DNA of 64,000 nucleotides from positions 992,001-1,056,000 of the forward strand of contig NZ_OY782578.1 in NCBI RefSeq assembly GCF_963677945.1, in the 5' to 3' direction. Origin of the DNA: an uncultured Bacteroides sp. Lineage in GTDB: Bacteria > Bacteroidota > Bacteroidia > Bacteroidales > Bacteroidaceae. Of this stretch, positions 46,391-52,956 are shown in pieces. Position numbers and translations under genes: made by a program. Positions within the stretch are counted from its first letter, which is position 1. Every line of letters begins with the position of its first letter. A model generated the notes under the pieces. It did no database searches, was not told the origin of the DNA, and saw nothing but the letters and a program-made list of their open reading frames with translations.

Positions 46391-46398
46391 CAAAGATA
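46391..46398 (-). promoter_or_regulatory. -7 element TATCTTTG upstream of pnp
   Basis: Perfect TAnnTTTG match on the minus strand, 40 nt before ATG 46351; no good -33 box seen. Confidence 0.55.
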
Positions 46399-46492
46399 TA
46401 TATTTCTTATTTCTAAGACGGTGTAAATGAGTGAAAAAGTTACTGTAAAATCGTTTTTTTTCGTTTTTTAAAGATAAGTAGATACTAAATGC

Positions 46493-46522
46493 TTTGTCTA
46501 AACGTGAAAAAGGCTATATTTG
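46493..46522 (+). promoter_or_regulatory. Promoter of the second TlpA-like lipoprotein gene
   Basis: TTTG (46493-46496) and TATATTTG (46515-46522) are 18 bp apart, 46 nt before ATG 46569. Confidence 0.65.
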
Positions 46523-46568
46523 CAACTCATTAATGACAAATTAACCGTTCGAATTATAGAATTATATC

Positions 46569-47720
46569 ATGAAAAAAATTAGTTTATTCATATTTGGAGC
46601 TCTTGTTTTAGCATCTTGTAACAAAGAGCCCAAATTCAATATCAAAGGAACTGTATCTGATGCCGAAGGAAAAATGTTGTATCTTGAAGCTTCTGGCATT
46701 GAAGGAGTTGAAGCACTTGATTCTGTTAAACTGAAAAGTGATGGCGAATTTAGTTTTAAACAGTTGCGCCCCGAATCTCCGGAATTTTATCGATTGAGAA
46801 TTGATGAGAAAGTAGTCAATTTTTCTGTTGACAGCACTGAGACTCTTGATCTTAAAGCTAAATATGGTGATTTTTCAACTGGATATACTATTACTGGATC
46901 AGAGAATTGTGCAAAAATAAAAGAGCTGACATTAATGCAGATTGATCTTCAAAACAAGATTGATGGATTAGTAAAAGATGCTCAACAAAATAAGATTACA
47001 AATGATATCTTTCAGGATAGTGTTTCTGGCATGATAAGCAGATATAAAGATAAGGTGAAAACTAAATATATTTTTGCTGCTCCTAATATGACGTATGCTT
47101 ATTTTGCGCTTTTCCAGAGAATTGGTGATTATTATGCTTTCGATCCAATGAATAGCAAAGAAGATATTAGATGTTTTCAGGCTGTGGCTACTAGTTTAAC
47201 TAATGCATATCCAAATGCTGTAAGAACAAAGAATTTATATAATGTTGTAATCAAGGGATTAAAGAATACAAGACCTGCGAAACAAAAAACACTGCAAATT
47301 CCAATAGATAAAATTTCTGAAGCAGGATTAATAGATATTGATTTGAAAGATGTTCAAGGTGTTTCTCGGAAGTTAAGTCAATTAAAGGGTAAGGTTGTGT
47401 TATTAGATTTTGTAGTTTACCAGAGTCAGGCTTCTGCTGAACATAATCTTAACTTGCGTGAGTTGTACAATAAATATGCATCCAAAGGTTTGCAGATATA
47501 TCAGGTTTCTTTAGATGCCGACGAGCATTATTGGAAAACAGTAACAGACAAATTACCTTGGATTTGTGTTCGTGATGAAGATGGACCAGAATCAAGATAT
47601 ATTTCATTGTATAATATAAAGAATGTGCCAACTCTGTTCTTGATTAATAAGAATAACGAGCTTAATTCACGTTTTGAAAGTCTTAAAAATATAGAATCTG
47701 GATTGCAAAAGCTTCTTTAA
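46569..47720 (+). CDS. TlpA-like thioredoxin-fold lipoprotein lacking CxxC cysteines (second copy)
   Basis: This 383-residue protein has a lipobox VLASC (Cys17), a DUF4369-type beta domain (about 22-110), a helical linker, and a C-terminal TlpA-like fold (about 250-380). In the strand VVLLDFVVYQSQASAEH the place of C-x-x-C is S286-Q-A-S289, and the Trp before it is Gln. The cis-proline (NVPTLFLI) is kept. Both redox cysteines are thus serine, as in the paralogue at 2122-3246, though the two proteins differ elsewhere. It probably anchors in the envelope and binds rather than oxidises or reduces its partner. Confidence 0.88.
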   Translation: MKKISLFIFGALVLASCNKEPKFNIKGTVSDAEGKMLYLEASGIEGVEALDSVKLKSDGEFSFKQLRPESPEFYRLRIDEKVVNFSVDSTETLDLKAKYGDFSTGYTITGSENCAKIKELTLMQIDLQNKIDGLVKDAQQNKITNDIFQDSVSGMISRYKDKVKTKYIFAAPNMTYAYFALFQRIGDYYAFDPMNSKEDIRCFQAVATSLTNAYPNAVRTKNLYNVVIKGLKNTRPAKQKTLQIPIDKISEAGLIDIDLKDVQGVSRKLSQLKGKVVLLDFVVYQSQASAEHNLNLRELYNKYASKGLQIYQVSLDADEHYWKTVTDKLPWICVRDEDGPESRYISLYNIKNVPTLFLINKNNELNSRFESLKNIESGLQKLL

Positions 47721-47775
47721 TTTGCTAATATATAGGACTTTTATGTAAAACATGTTACAAAGCATACCAATTTAC

Positions 47776-47806
47776 TTGACATGTGTTACTTAAAATCTTA
47801 TCTTTG
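47776..47806 (+). promoter_or_regulatory. Promoter of greA
   Basis: TTG (47776-47778) and TATCTTTG (47799-47806) are 20 bp apart, an ideal Bacteroides promoter. The predicted RNA start is near 47813, giving a leader of about 120 nt. Confidence 0.75.
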
Positions 47807-47830
47807 CAAAGTATTCAAATAGAAAGAGGG

Positions 47831-47862
47831 TTCCGACATATCTATGTTGGAATTCTTTTTTG
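47831..47862 (+). terminator. Leader hairpin with T-run upstream of greA
   Basis: TTCCGACAT pairs with ATGTTGGAA (one G-T pair) around a short loop and is followed by TTCTTTTTT. It lies between the greA promoter and the greA start, so may end leader transcripts early. It could also serve as a distal terminator of the upstream lipoprotein gene. Confidence 0.7.
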
Positions 47863-47932
47863 TTTATATGACCGTTAAATTACTTATTGCTTAAAAAGAA
47901 TATTATTAATTAATTAAAATAGGAGGATTAAT

Positions 47933-48397
47933 ATGGCTTATATGTCAGAAGAAGGCTACAAGAAATTAGTTGAGGAACTGAGAATTCTCGAAACTGTAAA
48001 TCGTCCTGAGATTTCAAGACAGATTGGTGAAGCAAGAGATAAAGGTGACTTGTCCGAAAACGCAGAATATGATGCGGCAAAAGAAGCACAGGGTATGCTT
48101 GAAATGAAAATTAGTCAGTTGAAGAATATTGTAGGCAACGCTAAAATTATTGATGAGTCTAAATTGAAGACAGATTCTGTTCAGATTCTGAATAAGGTAG
48201 AACTCAAGAATGTTAAGAATGGAATGAAGATGGTATACACTATTGTTTCTGAAAGTGAAGCTAATCTGAAAGAAGGCAAGTTGTCTGTTAAAACTCCGAT
48301 TGCTAAGGGACTTCTTGGAAAAAAGGTTGGAGATATAGCAGAAATAACAGTTCCACAAGGAAAGATTTCTCTTGAAGTGATGAATATTTCTCTCTAA
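47933..48397 (+). CDS. greA: Transcript cleavage factor GreA
   Basis: GreA makes RNA polymerase cut back-tracked RNA and restart. The 154-residue protein has the N-terminal coiled coil with the acidic tip GDLSENAEYDAAKE (the two catalytic acids) and a C-terminal FKBP-like domain (SVKTPIAKGLLGKKVGD). A strong ribosome-binding site AGGAGG lies about 9 nt before the ATG, unusual in this AT-rich genome, so translation is likely efficient. A HIT gene follows 14 nt later. Confidence 0.96.
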   Translation: MAYMSEEGYKKLVEELRILETVNRPEISRQIGEARDKGDLSENAEYDAAKEAQGMLEMKISQLKNIVGNAKIIDESKLKTDSVQILNKVELKNVKNGMKMVYTIVSESEANLKEGKLSVKTPIAKGLLGKKVGDIAEITVPQGKISLEVMNISL

Positions 48398-48411
48398 ATT
48401 TCAATAGAACG

Positions 48412-48825
48412 ATGGCGACAATATTTAGTAAAATTGCAGCGGGCGAGATACCTAGCTATAAAATAGCTGAGAACGATAAATTCTTTGCTTTTCTGGATAT
48501 TAATCCTTTGGTTAAGGGACATACATTAGTTATTCCTAGACGTGAAGTGGATTATATTTTTGATATGGAGGATGAAGAATTGGCAGCTATGCATCTTTTT
48601 GCAAAGAGTGTAGCTAAGGCTGTTGAGAAAGCTATTCCATGTAAAAGAGTTGGTGTTGCAGTAATGGGGCTGGAGGTTCCTCACGCTCACATTCATCTTA
48701 TTCCAATTAACAAGGAATCAGATATGGTTATTTCAAATCCTAAACAAAAACTGTCTGACGAAGAGTTTGTTACAATAGCTTCTGCTATTAAAACAGCTTG
48801 GGAGAACAATAAGGTCGATTTATAA
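48412..48825 (+). CDS. HIT family (histidine triad) nucleotide-binding protein
   Basis: This 137-residue HIT protein contains the triad motif HAHIHLIP, with IFSKIAAGEIPSYKI at the start and NPLVKGHTLVIPR in the core. HINT-type proteins hydrolyse AMP-lysine or related nucleotide conjugates; the natural substrate is uncertain. It is co-transcribed with greA. A near-perfect 44-nt palindromic terminator starts at its stop codon. Confidence 0.93.
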   Translation: MATIFSKIAAGEIPSYKIAENDKFFAFLDINPLVKGHTLVIPRREVDYIFDMEDEELAAMHLFAKSVAKAVEKAIPCKRVGVAVMGLEVPHAHIHLIPINKESDMVISNPKQKLSDEEFVTIASAIKTAWENNKVDL

Positions 48826-48867
48826 AAAAAGAATGCGCATGATTATAATCACGCGCATTCTTTTTTT
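48824..48867. terminator. Bidirectional terminator between HIT gene and manC-like gene
   Basis: An A7 run and GAATGCGC pair with GCGCATTC and T7 around TGATTATAATCA. The 44-nt palindrome has one mismatched pair (48839 with 48852). It serves convergent genes ending at 48825 and 48880. Confidence 0.92.
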
Positions 48868-48879
48868 ATAGTTGATATT

Positions 48880-49962
48880 TTAAATATAATCTTCGCCCAT
48901 CTTTATTTGGGCATCGTTTACAAACTTACGTATAGCATGTTCTTCATCTTTTTTGCAGATTAACAATACGTTATCTGATTCTGCGATTAAATAATCTTCC
49001 ATATTCTGAAGCACTGCTAATTTCCCCTCTGGTAAAACAACAATGTTATTTTTGCAGTTGTACATTAATGTCTCACATTTAAGAGAAACATTATCGTTTT
49101 CGTCTTTTGAAGATAAGTCATAGAGTGATCCCCATGTTCCAAGATCTGACCATCCAAAATCACCCATTAAAACATAAACATTGTCTGCTTTCTCCATTAT
49201 TCCAAAGTCTATTGAAATATTAGGGCATGCCGGGAAATTCTCATCAATAAATGCTTTCTCATTCTCGGTTGCATAAATGTTATTGCCAACTGATAGTTTG
49301 GCTACTAATTCGGGTAAAAGTTCATTGAACGCTTTTAATATAGAATTCACATTCCAGATAAATAGACCTGAGTTCCAGTAGAATTCGCCACTTTCCAAAA
49401 AAACCTTAGCAAGCTCTAATTCAGGCTTTTCTGTAAATGTTTTTACTTTATGAAAATCACCGTCTTTTTGCTCGTCAATCTGAATGTAGCCATAACCAGT
49501 TTCTGGTCTGTTAGGTTTGATACCCAATGTAAGCAGGTTGTTAGAATTGGCTGCAAATTTCAAGCCTTTTTCTATAGCTTCCAGGAATTCACCTTCTTTT
49601 AAAATCAGATGGTCGGATGGAGCTACTATTATATTCGCATTTGGATTTATAGCCTGAATATGATATGACGCCCATGCAATGCAAGGTGCTGTATTTCTGC
49701 GAGTTGGCTCTAGTAAAATTTGATCTTGTGATAACTGTGGTAGTTGTTCTTTAACCAACGAAGAGTATAAATCGTTGGTTACAATAAATATGTTTTCTGC
49801 AGGTATAATTTTGCTGAAACGATCATAAGTCTGTTGTAGTAGAGAACGTCCTGTTCCAAAAAAATCAAGAAATTGTTTGGGGAGACTTTTACGACTGAAA
49901 GGCCAGAAACGACTTCCTATACCTCCACCCATGATTACACAATAATTATTGCTGTTTGTCAT
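48880..49962 (-). CDS. Mannose-1-phosphate guanylyltransferase
   Basis: This 360-residue enzyme makes GDP-mannose for surface glycans and fucose synthesis. The nucleotidyltransferase signature VIMGGGIGSRFWPFSRKSLPKQFLDF is listed in parts: GGGIGSRFWP and PKQFLDF. Further landmarks are LLEPTRRNTAPCIAWA, IIVAPSDHLI and the FTEKPELELA segment. It lacks the C-terminal cupin isomerase domain of fused ManC enzymes, so it has only the transferase activity. It is a single gene upstream of tRNA-Leu, on the other strand. Confidence 0.93.
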   Translation of the reverse strand: MTNSNNYCVIMGGGIGSRFWPFSRKSLPKQFLDFFGTGRSLLQQTYDRFSKIIPAENIFIVTNDLYSSLVKEQLPQLSQDQILLEPTRRNTAPCIAWASYHIQAINPNANIIVAPSDHLILKEGEFLEAIEKGLKFAANSNNLLTLGIKPNRPETGYGYIQIDEQKDGDFHKVKTFTEKPELELAKVFLESGEFYWNSGLFIWNVNSILKAFNELLPELVAKLSVGNNIYATENEKAFIDENFPACPNISIDFGIMEKADNVYVLMGDFGWSDLGTWGSLYDLSSKDENDNVSLKCETLMYNCKNNIVVLPEGKLAVLQNMEDYLIAESDNVLLICKKDEEHAIRKFVNDAQIKMGEDYI

Positions 49963-50067
49963 GATAATAGCTATTTTAAAAGTTTCCGCTAAGGTACTAT
50001 TAATTTTATAAAAAGCATATTCATCTTAACCTAATTCTCTTTTTTTCATCTTTTTTTAGTTCAAGTC

Positions 50068-50097
50068 TTGCAAATATAGAAAAAAGCTGTATCTTTG
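50068..50097 (+). promoter_or_regulatory. Promoter of tRNA-Leu(CAA)
   Basis: TTG (50068-50070) and TATCTTTG (50090-50097) are 19 bp apart, 12 nt before the tRNA. Confidence 0.82.
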
Positions 50098-50109
50098 CAC
50101 TCGCAATTC

Positions 50110-50193
50110 GCCCAGATGGCGGAATTGGTAGACGCGCTGGTCTCAAACACCAGTGGATTCACTTCCATGCCGGTTCGATCCCGGCTCTGGGTA
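50110..50193 (+). tRNA. tRNA-Leu(CAA)
   Basis: An 84-nt class II tRNA. The acceptor GCCCAGA pairs with TCTGGGT, the anticodon loop is CTCAAAC (anticodon CAA), a long variable arm follows and the T-arm is GGTTCGATCCC. CCA is not encoded. Confidence 0.97.
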
Positions 50194-50198
50194 CAAAA

Positions 50199-50232
50199 GC
50201 CTCTTAATCATTTGATTGAGAGGTTTTTTTTT
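50199..50232 (+). terminator. Terminator of tRNA-Leu(CAA)
   Basis: CCTCT plus AATCA pairs with TGATT plus AGAGG with one internal mismatch, followed by a nine-T run. Confidence 0.92.
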
Positions 50233-50352
50233 GCTGAATTTTCCCATATTTCTCCCACACATGCAAAATAATTCAAAATAGATGCTGATTTTCTTGCATG
50301 TGAATGAATTCTATCTAATTTTACAAAAATAATATGAGCGTTATATTTAGTT

Positions 50353-51162
50353 ATGAGAAACAATATTTGGAAAGAAATAGAAATCCTAAATCAAGAATTT
50401 ATAAATCTTGGTATTAGTCAATCGGTAGACTATGAAAAGTACTATCTCTATTCGCTTATTACCCATTCTACTGCTATTGAAGGGTCTACTCTTACGGAAA
50501 TGGAAACTCAGCTTCTTTTTGATGAAGGGATAACGGCTAAAGGTAAACCGTTGGTTCATCACTTGATGAATGAAGATTTAAAACAGGCCTATGAATTCGC
50601 GATGGCAGAAGCCAAGCCGGATATTGTTATTGCTCCAATATTCTTGCAGAATTTAAACGCAATGCTTATGCGGACCACTGGTAGTGTGCATAGTACAATG
50701 GCTGGTTCGTTTGATTCTTCAAAAGGTGAGTATCGTCTATGTGAGGTGACGGCCGGTGTTGGTGGGCGCTCTTATATGAACTACTTGAAGGTTCCTGTTA
50801 AGATGGAGGAATTTTGCACTACTATTAATAGTCGGTTGAAATCTGCGGATTCATTAAAAGAACAGTATAATTTAAGTTTTAATGCGCATCTTAATCTTGT
50901 TACAATTCATCCTTGGGTTGATGGTAATGGAAGAACTTCTCGTTTGTTAATGAATTATTTGCAGTTTTTTTATGGGCTTTTTCCTACTAAAATATTTAAG
51001 GAAGATAGAGATGATTATATTCTTTCTTTGCAGCAATCGCAGGATGAAGAACATAATACTCCTTTTCTTGACTTTATGGCTACACAGTTAAAAAAGTCTT
51101 TGTCTTTGGAAATTGAGAGATACAATAATTCACGTAAGAAAGGATTTCATTTAATGTTTTAA
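50353..51162 (+). CDS. Fic family protein (class II, with inhibitory helix)
   Basis: This 269-residue protein has the Fic motif HPWVDGNGRTSR (catalytic His186) that transfers AMP or another nucleotide part to a target hydroxyl. At its N-terminus S39-T-A-I-E43-G44 matches the (S/T)xxxE(G/N) inhibitory motif, which places it in class II: the enzyme blocks its own ATP site until released. The target is unknown. It stands alone downstream of the tRNA, with no antitoxin gene beside it, so self-inhibition is the likely control. Confidence 0.9.
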   Translation: MRNNIWKEIEILNQEFINLGISQSVDYEKYYLYSLITHSTAIEGSTLTEMETQLLFDEGITAKGKPLVHHLMNEDLKQAYEFAMAEAKPDIVIAPIFLQNLNAMLMRTTGSVHSTMAGSFDSSKGEYRLCEVTAGVGGRSYMNYLKVPVKMEEFCTTINSRLKSADSLKEQYNLSFNAHLNLVTIHPWVDGNGRTSRLLMNYLQFFYGLFPTKIFKEDRDDYILSLQQSQDEEHNTPFLDFMATQLKKSLSLEIERYNNSRKKGFHLMF

Positions 51163-51235
51163 ATTAAACGCACCATTCTTAAATAATGCACTACAAGAGC
51201 TGCCAAAATAACCCTTGTAGAAGTCCTTTTGATGT

Positions 51236-51571
51236 CTAGGATAATAGATTTTCTTTAGCGCTGGGAGTATACTCAAAAACAGGGCCAACTATCTGGCAAT
51301 TATCCAATTCTTTACAGTCGCCACAGGTATTAAATCCCTTCTCATGTACGCATTTGCGAATTTCGCAATAATCGCTGCAATAAGCAAATTTTGCTCCGTC
51401 TACTCGACAACCCATGCAATTTATGGTTGCTGCTGTAATTTCCGGTGCATTGTTCATTGAACTCCACTTCTGAGCGGTTTTTTCTCTTAACTCATTGTCA
51501 TTTTCGACAGTGGCTATGCGGGCGTCGCAATTTTCGCAATCTAATCCGCAACATGCAATCAATTGTTTCAT
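51236..51571 (-). CDS. DUF3795 cysteine-rich protein
   Basis: This 111-residue protein begins IACCGLDCENCDARIATVEND, the hallmark of DUF3795, and has further cysteines (INCMGCRVDG, YCSDYCEIRKC, CGDCKELDNC), so two metal sites are likely (zinc or Fe-S). The family function is unknown. No signal peptide is present. It is convergent with the fic gene. Confidence 0.85.
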   Translation of the reverse strand: MKQLIACCGLDCENCDARIATVENDNELREKTAQKWSSMNNAPEITAATINCMGCRVDGAKFAYCSDYCEIRKCVHEKGFNTCGDCKELDNCQIVGPVFEYTPSAKENLLS

Positions 51572-51724
51572 CTTTTTTTAAGTTACTATTTTTATTATCA
51601 AAGTTTTAATGAAAATTTATATCACGAGATAAGTTGCTAGATTGCTAGAACAAATTTGAAAAATAATATTTTCTGAGAGATTTTTTCTTCTGAAATTGCA
51701 AGCTTGCTCTCTTATCTTCGTTTC

Positions 51725-51973
51725 TTATAAATTAATGCCGTAATAGGTTTTAATGATGATTGGAAAAATGGTTATTATTGCTAAAACTATTGCTGTAATG
51801 TATATTAAGAACCAAACAGGGCTTGTTTCTTTACTTGCTACTCTATTTTTTAAGGAATTAATCCTTATCTCTTTTTTATATCTGGAAATAAATGATAGAA
51901 TCTGGATCTCTTTTCCACTTATTGCCAATGATTGTATTGATTGAGTCTTAATATCCCAATAATTAATAATCAT
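51725..51973 (-). CDS. Small protein with C-terminal membrane helix (hypothetical)
   Basis: From ATG 51973 the product is 82 residues: a polar N-terminal part, a basic segment (SRYKKEIRINSLKNR), and one hydrophobic helix near the end (WFLIYITAIVLAIITIFPIII). I do not recognise it. It follows a broken small gene (51979-52246) at once in the same direction, so the two may have been a pair. The AT-rich composition makes chance reading possible. Confidence 0.4.
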   Translation of the reverse strand: MIINYWDIKTQSIQSLAISGKEIQILSFISRYKKEIRINSLKNRVASKETSPVWFLIYITAIVLAIITIFPIIIKTYYGINL

Positions 51974-51978
51974 ATATA

Positions 51979-52246
51979 TCAGGCAATTGTACACTTGCCA
52001 TGAGGAATTTCTTTAAAATCATTATCCTTATGATCGTAATAACCATTTAGGGTTGTATTAAAATCCTAGTCTCTGATTTTATCTCCAATGTTTAAATTGT
52101 GAGATAACTGAGGTGCTTGCTCTTTTTTTTAGTCTCGTATTGTCAATCAGACTTGTTCTACGTTCAATGGATTTGTTAAAGTCTGGTAAGGTTAAAGTGT
52201 TATTGCTTAAACCTTTATAAAGTTTTACATAGTTAATTGAACTCAT
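51979..52246 (-). pseudogene. Broken small gene (frameshift at an A8 run, in-frame TAG)
   Basis: A frame opens at ATG 52246 (MSSINYVKLYKGLSNN...) and stops after 55 residues at 52079. If one A of the A8 run is dropped, reading continues (KEQAPQLSHNLNIGDKIRD), meets one TAG, and then reads DFNTTLNGYYDHKDND and a short tail to TGA at 51979. The continuation has normal amino-acid character, which suggests a decayed gene of about 88 codons. Function unknown. The alternative is a genuine 55-residue protein. Confidence 0.4.
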
Positions 52247-52568
52247 AGATTTATGGTATTAAGGTTTAACGTCTATAAAAATTGAAATAAATAATTATAA
52301 AAGCAAATATTTTTATTCCTAATTTTTAAAATTAACATTTGGGCGTGAGGTATATAACTAATAATATTTGCGGTATTTTTTTATAAGAATGATCTTTCTT
52401 TTTATGTCATTTTTTTTAAATAGGAATATCAGGAAATTTAGTGAGTAATACTTTTCTTGAAATTGTTTTTTAGAGGTAAGATGAAATTCTGCTTTGTTGC
52501 TAAATTTTTTATTTAACTTATTTAACTGCCATTGATCTCTGTTGGTATACTTTTTGCTTTCTGATATA
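52247..52568. other. AT-rich gene-free stretch
   Basis: No coding frame of note. A -7-like TACTTTTTG at 52548-52556 (one T longer than consensus) may drive the small Lys-rich protein gene. Confidence 0.5.
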
Positions 52569-52594
52569 ACAATTTGTGAACTGTCACAAATTGT
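52569..52594. repeat. Perfect 10-bp inverted repeat upstream of the Lys-rich small protein
   Basis: ACAATTTGTG (52569-52578) pairs with CACAAATTGT (52585-52594) across six bases, 36 nt before ATG 52630. It could be an operator or a 5' mRNA hairpin. Confidence 0.75.
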
Positions 52595-52629
52595 CAGACA
52601 TATAAATTAACTTTTTAAATTTAAGAAAA

Positions 52630-52743
52630 ATGGGAGCTGCAGGAAACAAAAAGCCCAAAAAGGCAAAAGACAAGTCAAAAGTTAAATCTGAGTATCAATT
52701 GGAACAGGCTACTGCTGTTGTTGGCGGCAAGCATAAAAAATAA
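52630..52743 (+). CDS. 37-residue Lys-rich small protein
   Basis: A short frame encodes a protein of 37 residues with 11 lysines. It opens MGAAGNKKPKKAKDKSK, then an uncharged middle (YQLEQATAVVGG) and a KHKK end. The base and codon use (GCT, GGA, AAA) differs from the very AT-rich flanks. It sits between a perfect inverted repeat in the leader and a strong long hairpin terminator 23 nt after its stop, so it looks like an independent, well-expressed unit. The charge suggests binding to RNA, DNA or ribosomes. No family is recognised. Confidence 0.65.
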   Translation: MGAAGNKKPKKAKDKSKVKSEYQLEQATAVVGGKHKK

Positions 52744-52765
52744 TTCAGTCCCTTTTCTTACCCAA

Positions 52766-52810
52766 ATAGAGTCCGTCGAAAAAAGTTTTTCGATGGACTC
52801 TATTATTTCG
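52766..52810 (+). terminator. Long hairpin terminator after the Lys-rich small protein
   Basis: ATAGAGTCC plus TCGAAAAA pairs with TTTTTCGA plus GGACTCTAT across a 2-nt loop with one G-T pair, then TATTTCG. Confidence 0.85.
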
Positions 52811-52901
52811 CTCGGTTAGTTTTGTTAGCTATAATGCTAATAAACAACAAAAAAGACAATATTCCCATCAAAATACAGATACTTTTATGCTTTCTATTCT
52901 T

Positions 52902-52909
52902 TATTTTTG
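52902..52909 (+). promoter_or_regulatory. -7 element TATTTTTG upstream of the esterase-GH105 gene
   Basis: A TAnnTTTG match 48 nt before ATG 52957. It supports that start over an ATG at 52822. Confidence 0.55.
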
Positions 52910-52956
52910 TAAAGTCAATTGTTTTGCGAAAACTAGAACGACAGATAACATACATT

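Noticed and set aside
52055-52065. In-frame TAG in the broken gene as a recoded codon
   Set aside because: No recoding machinery is visible and the same gene also has a frameshift, so decay is simpler.
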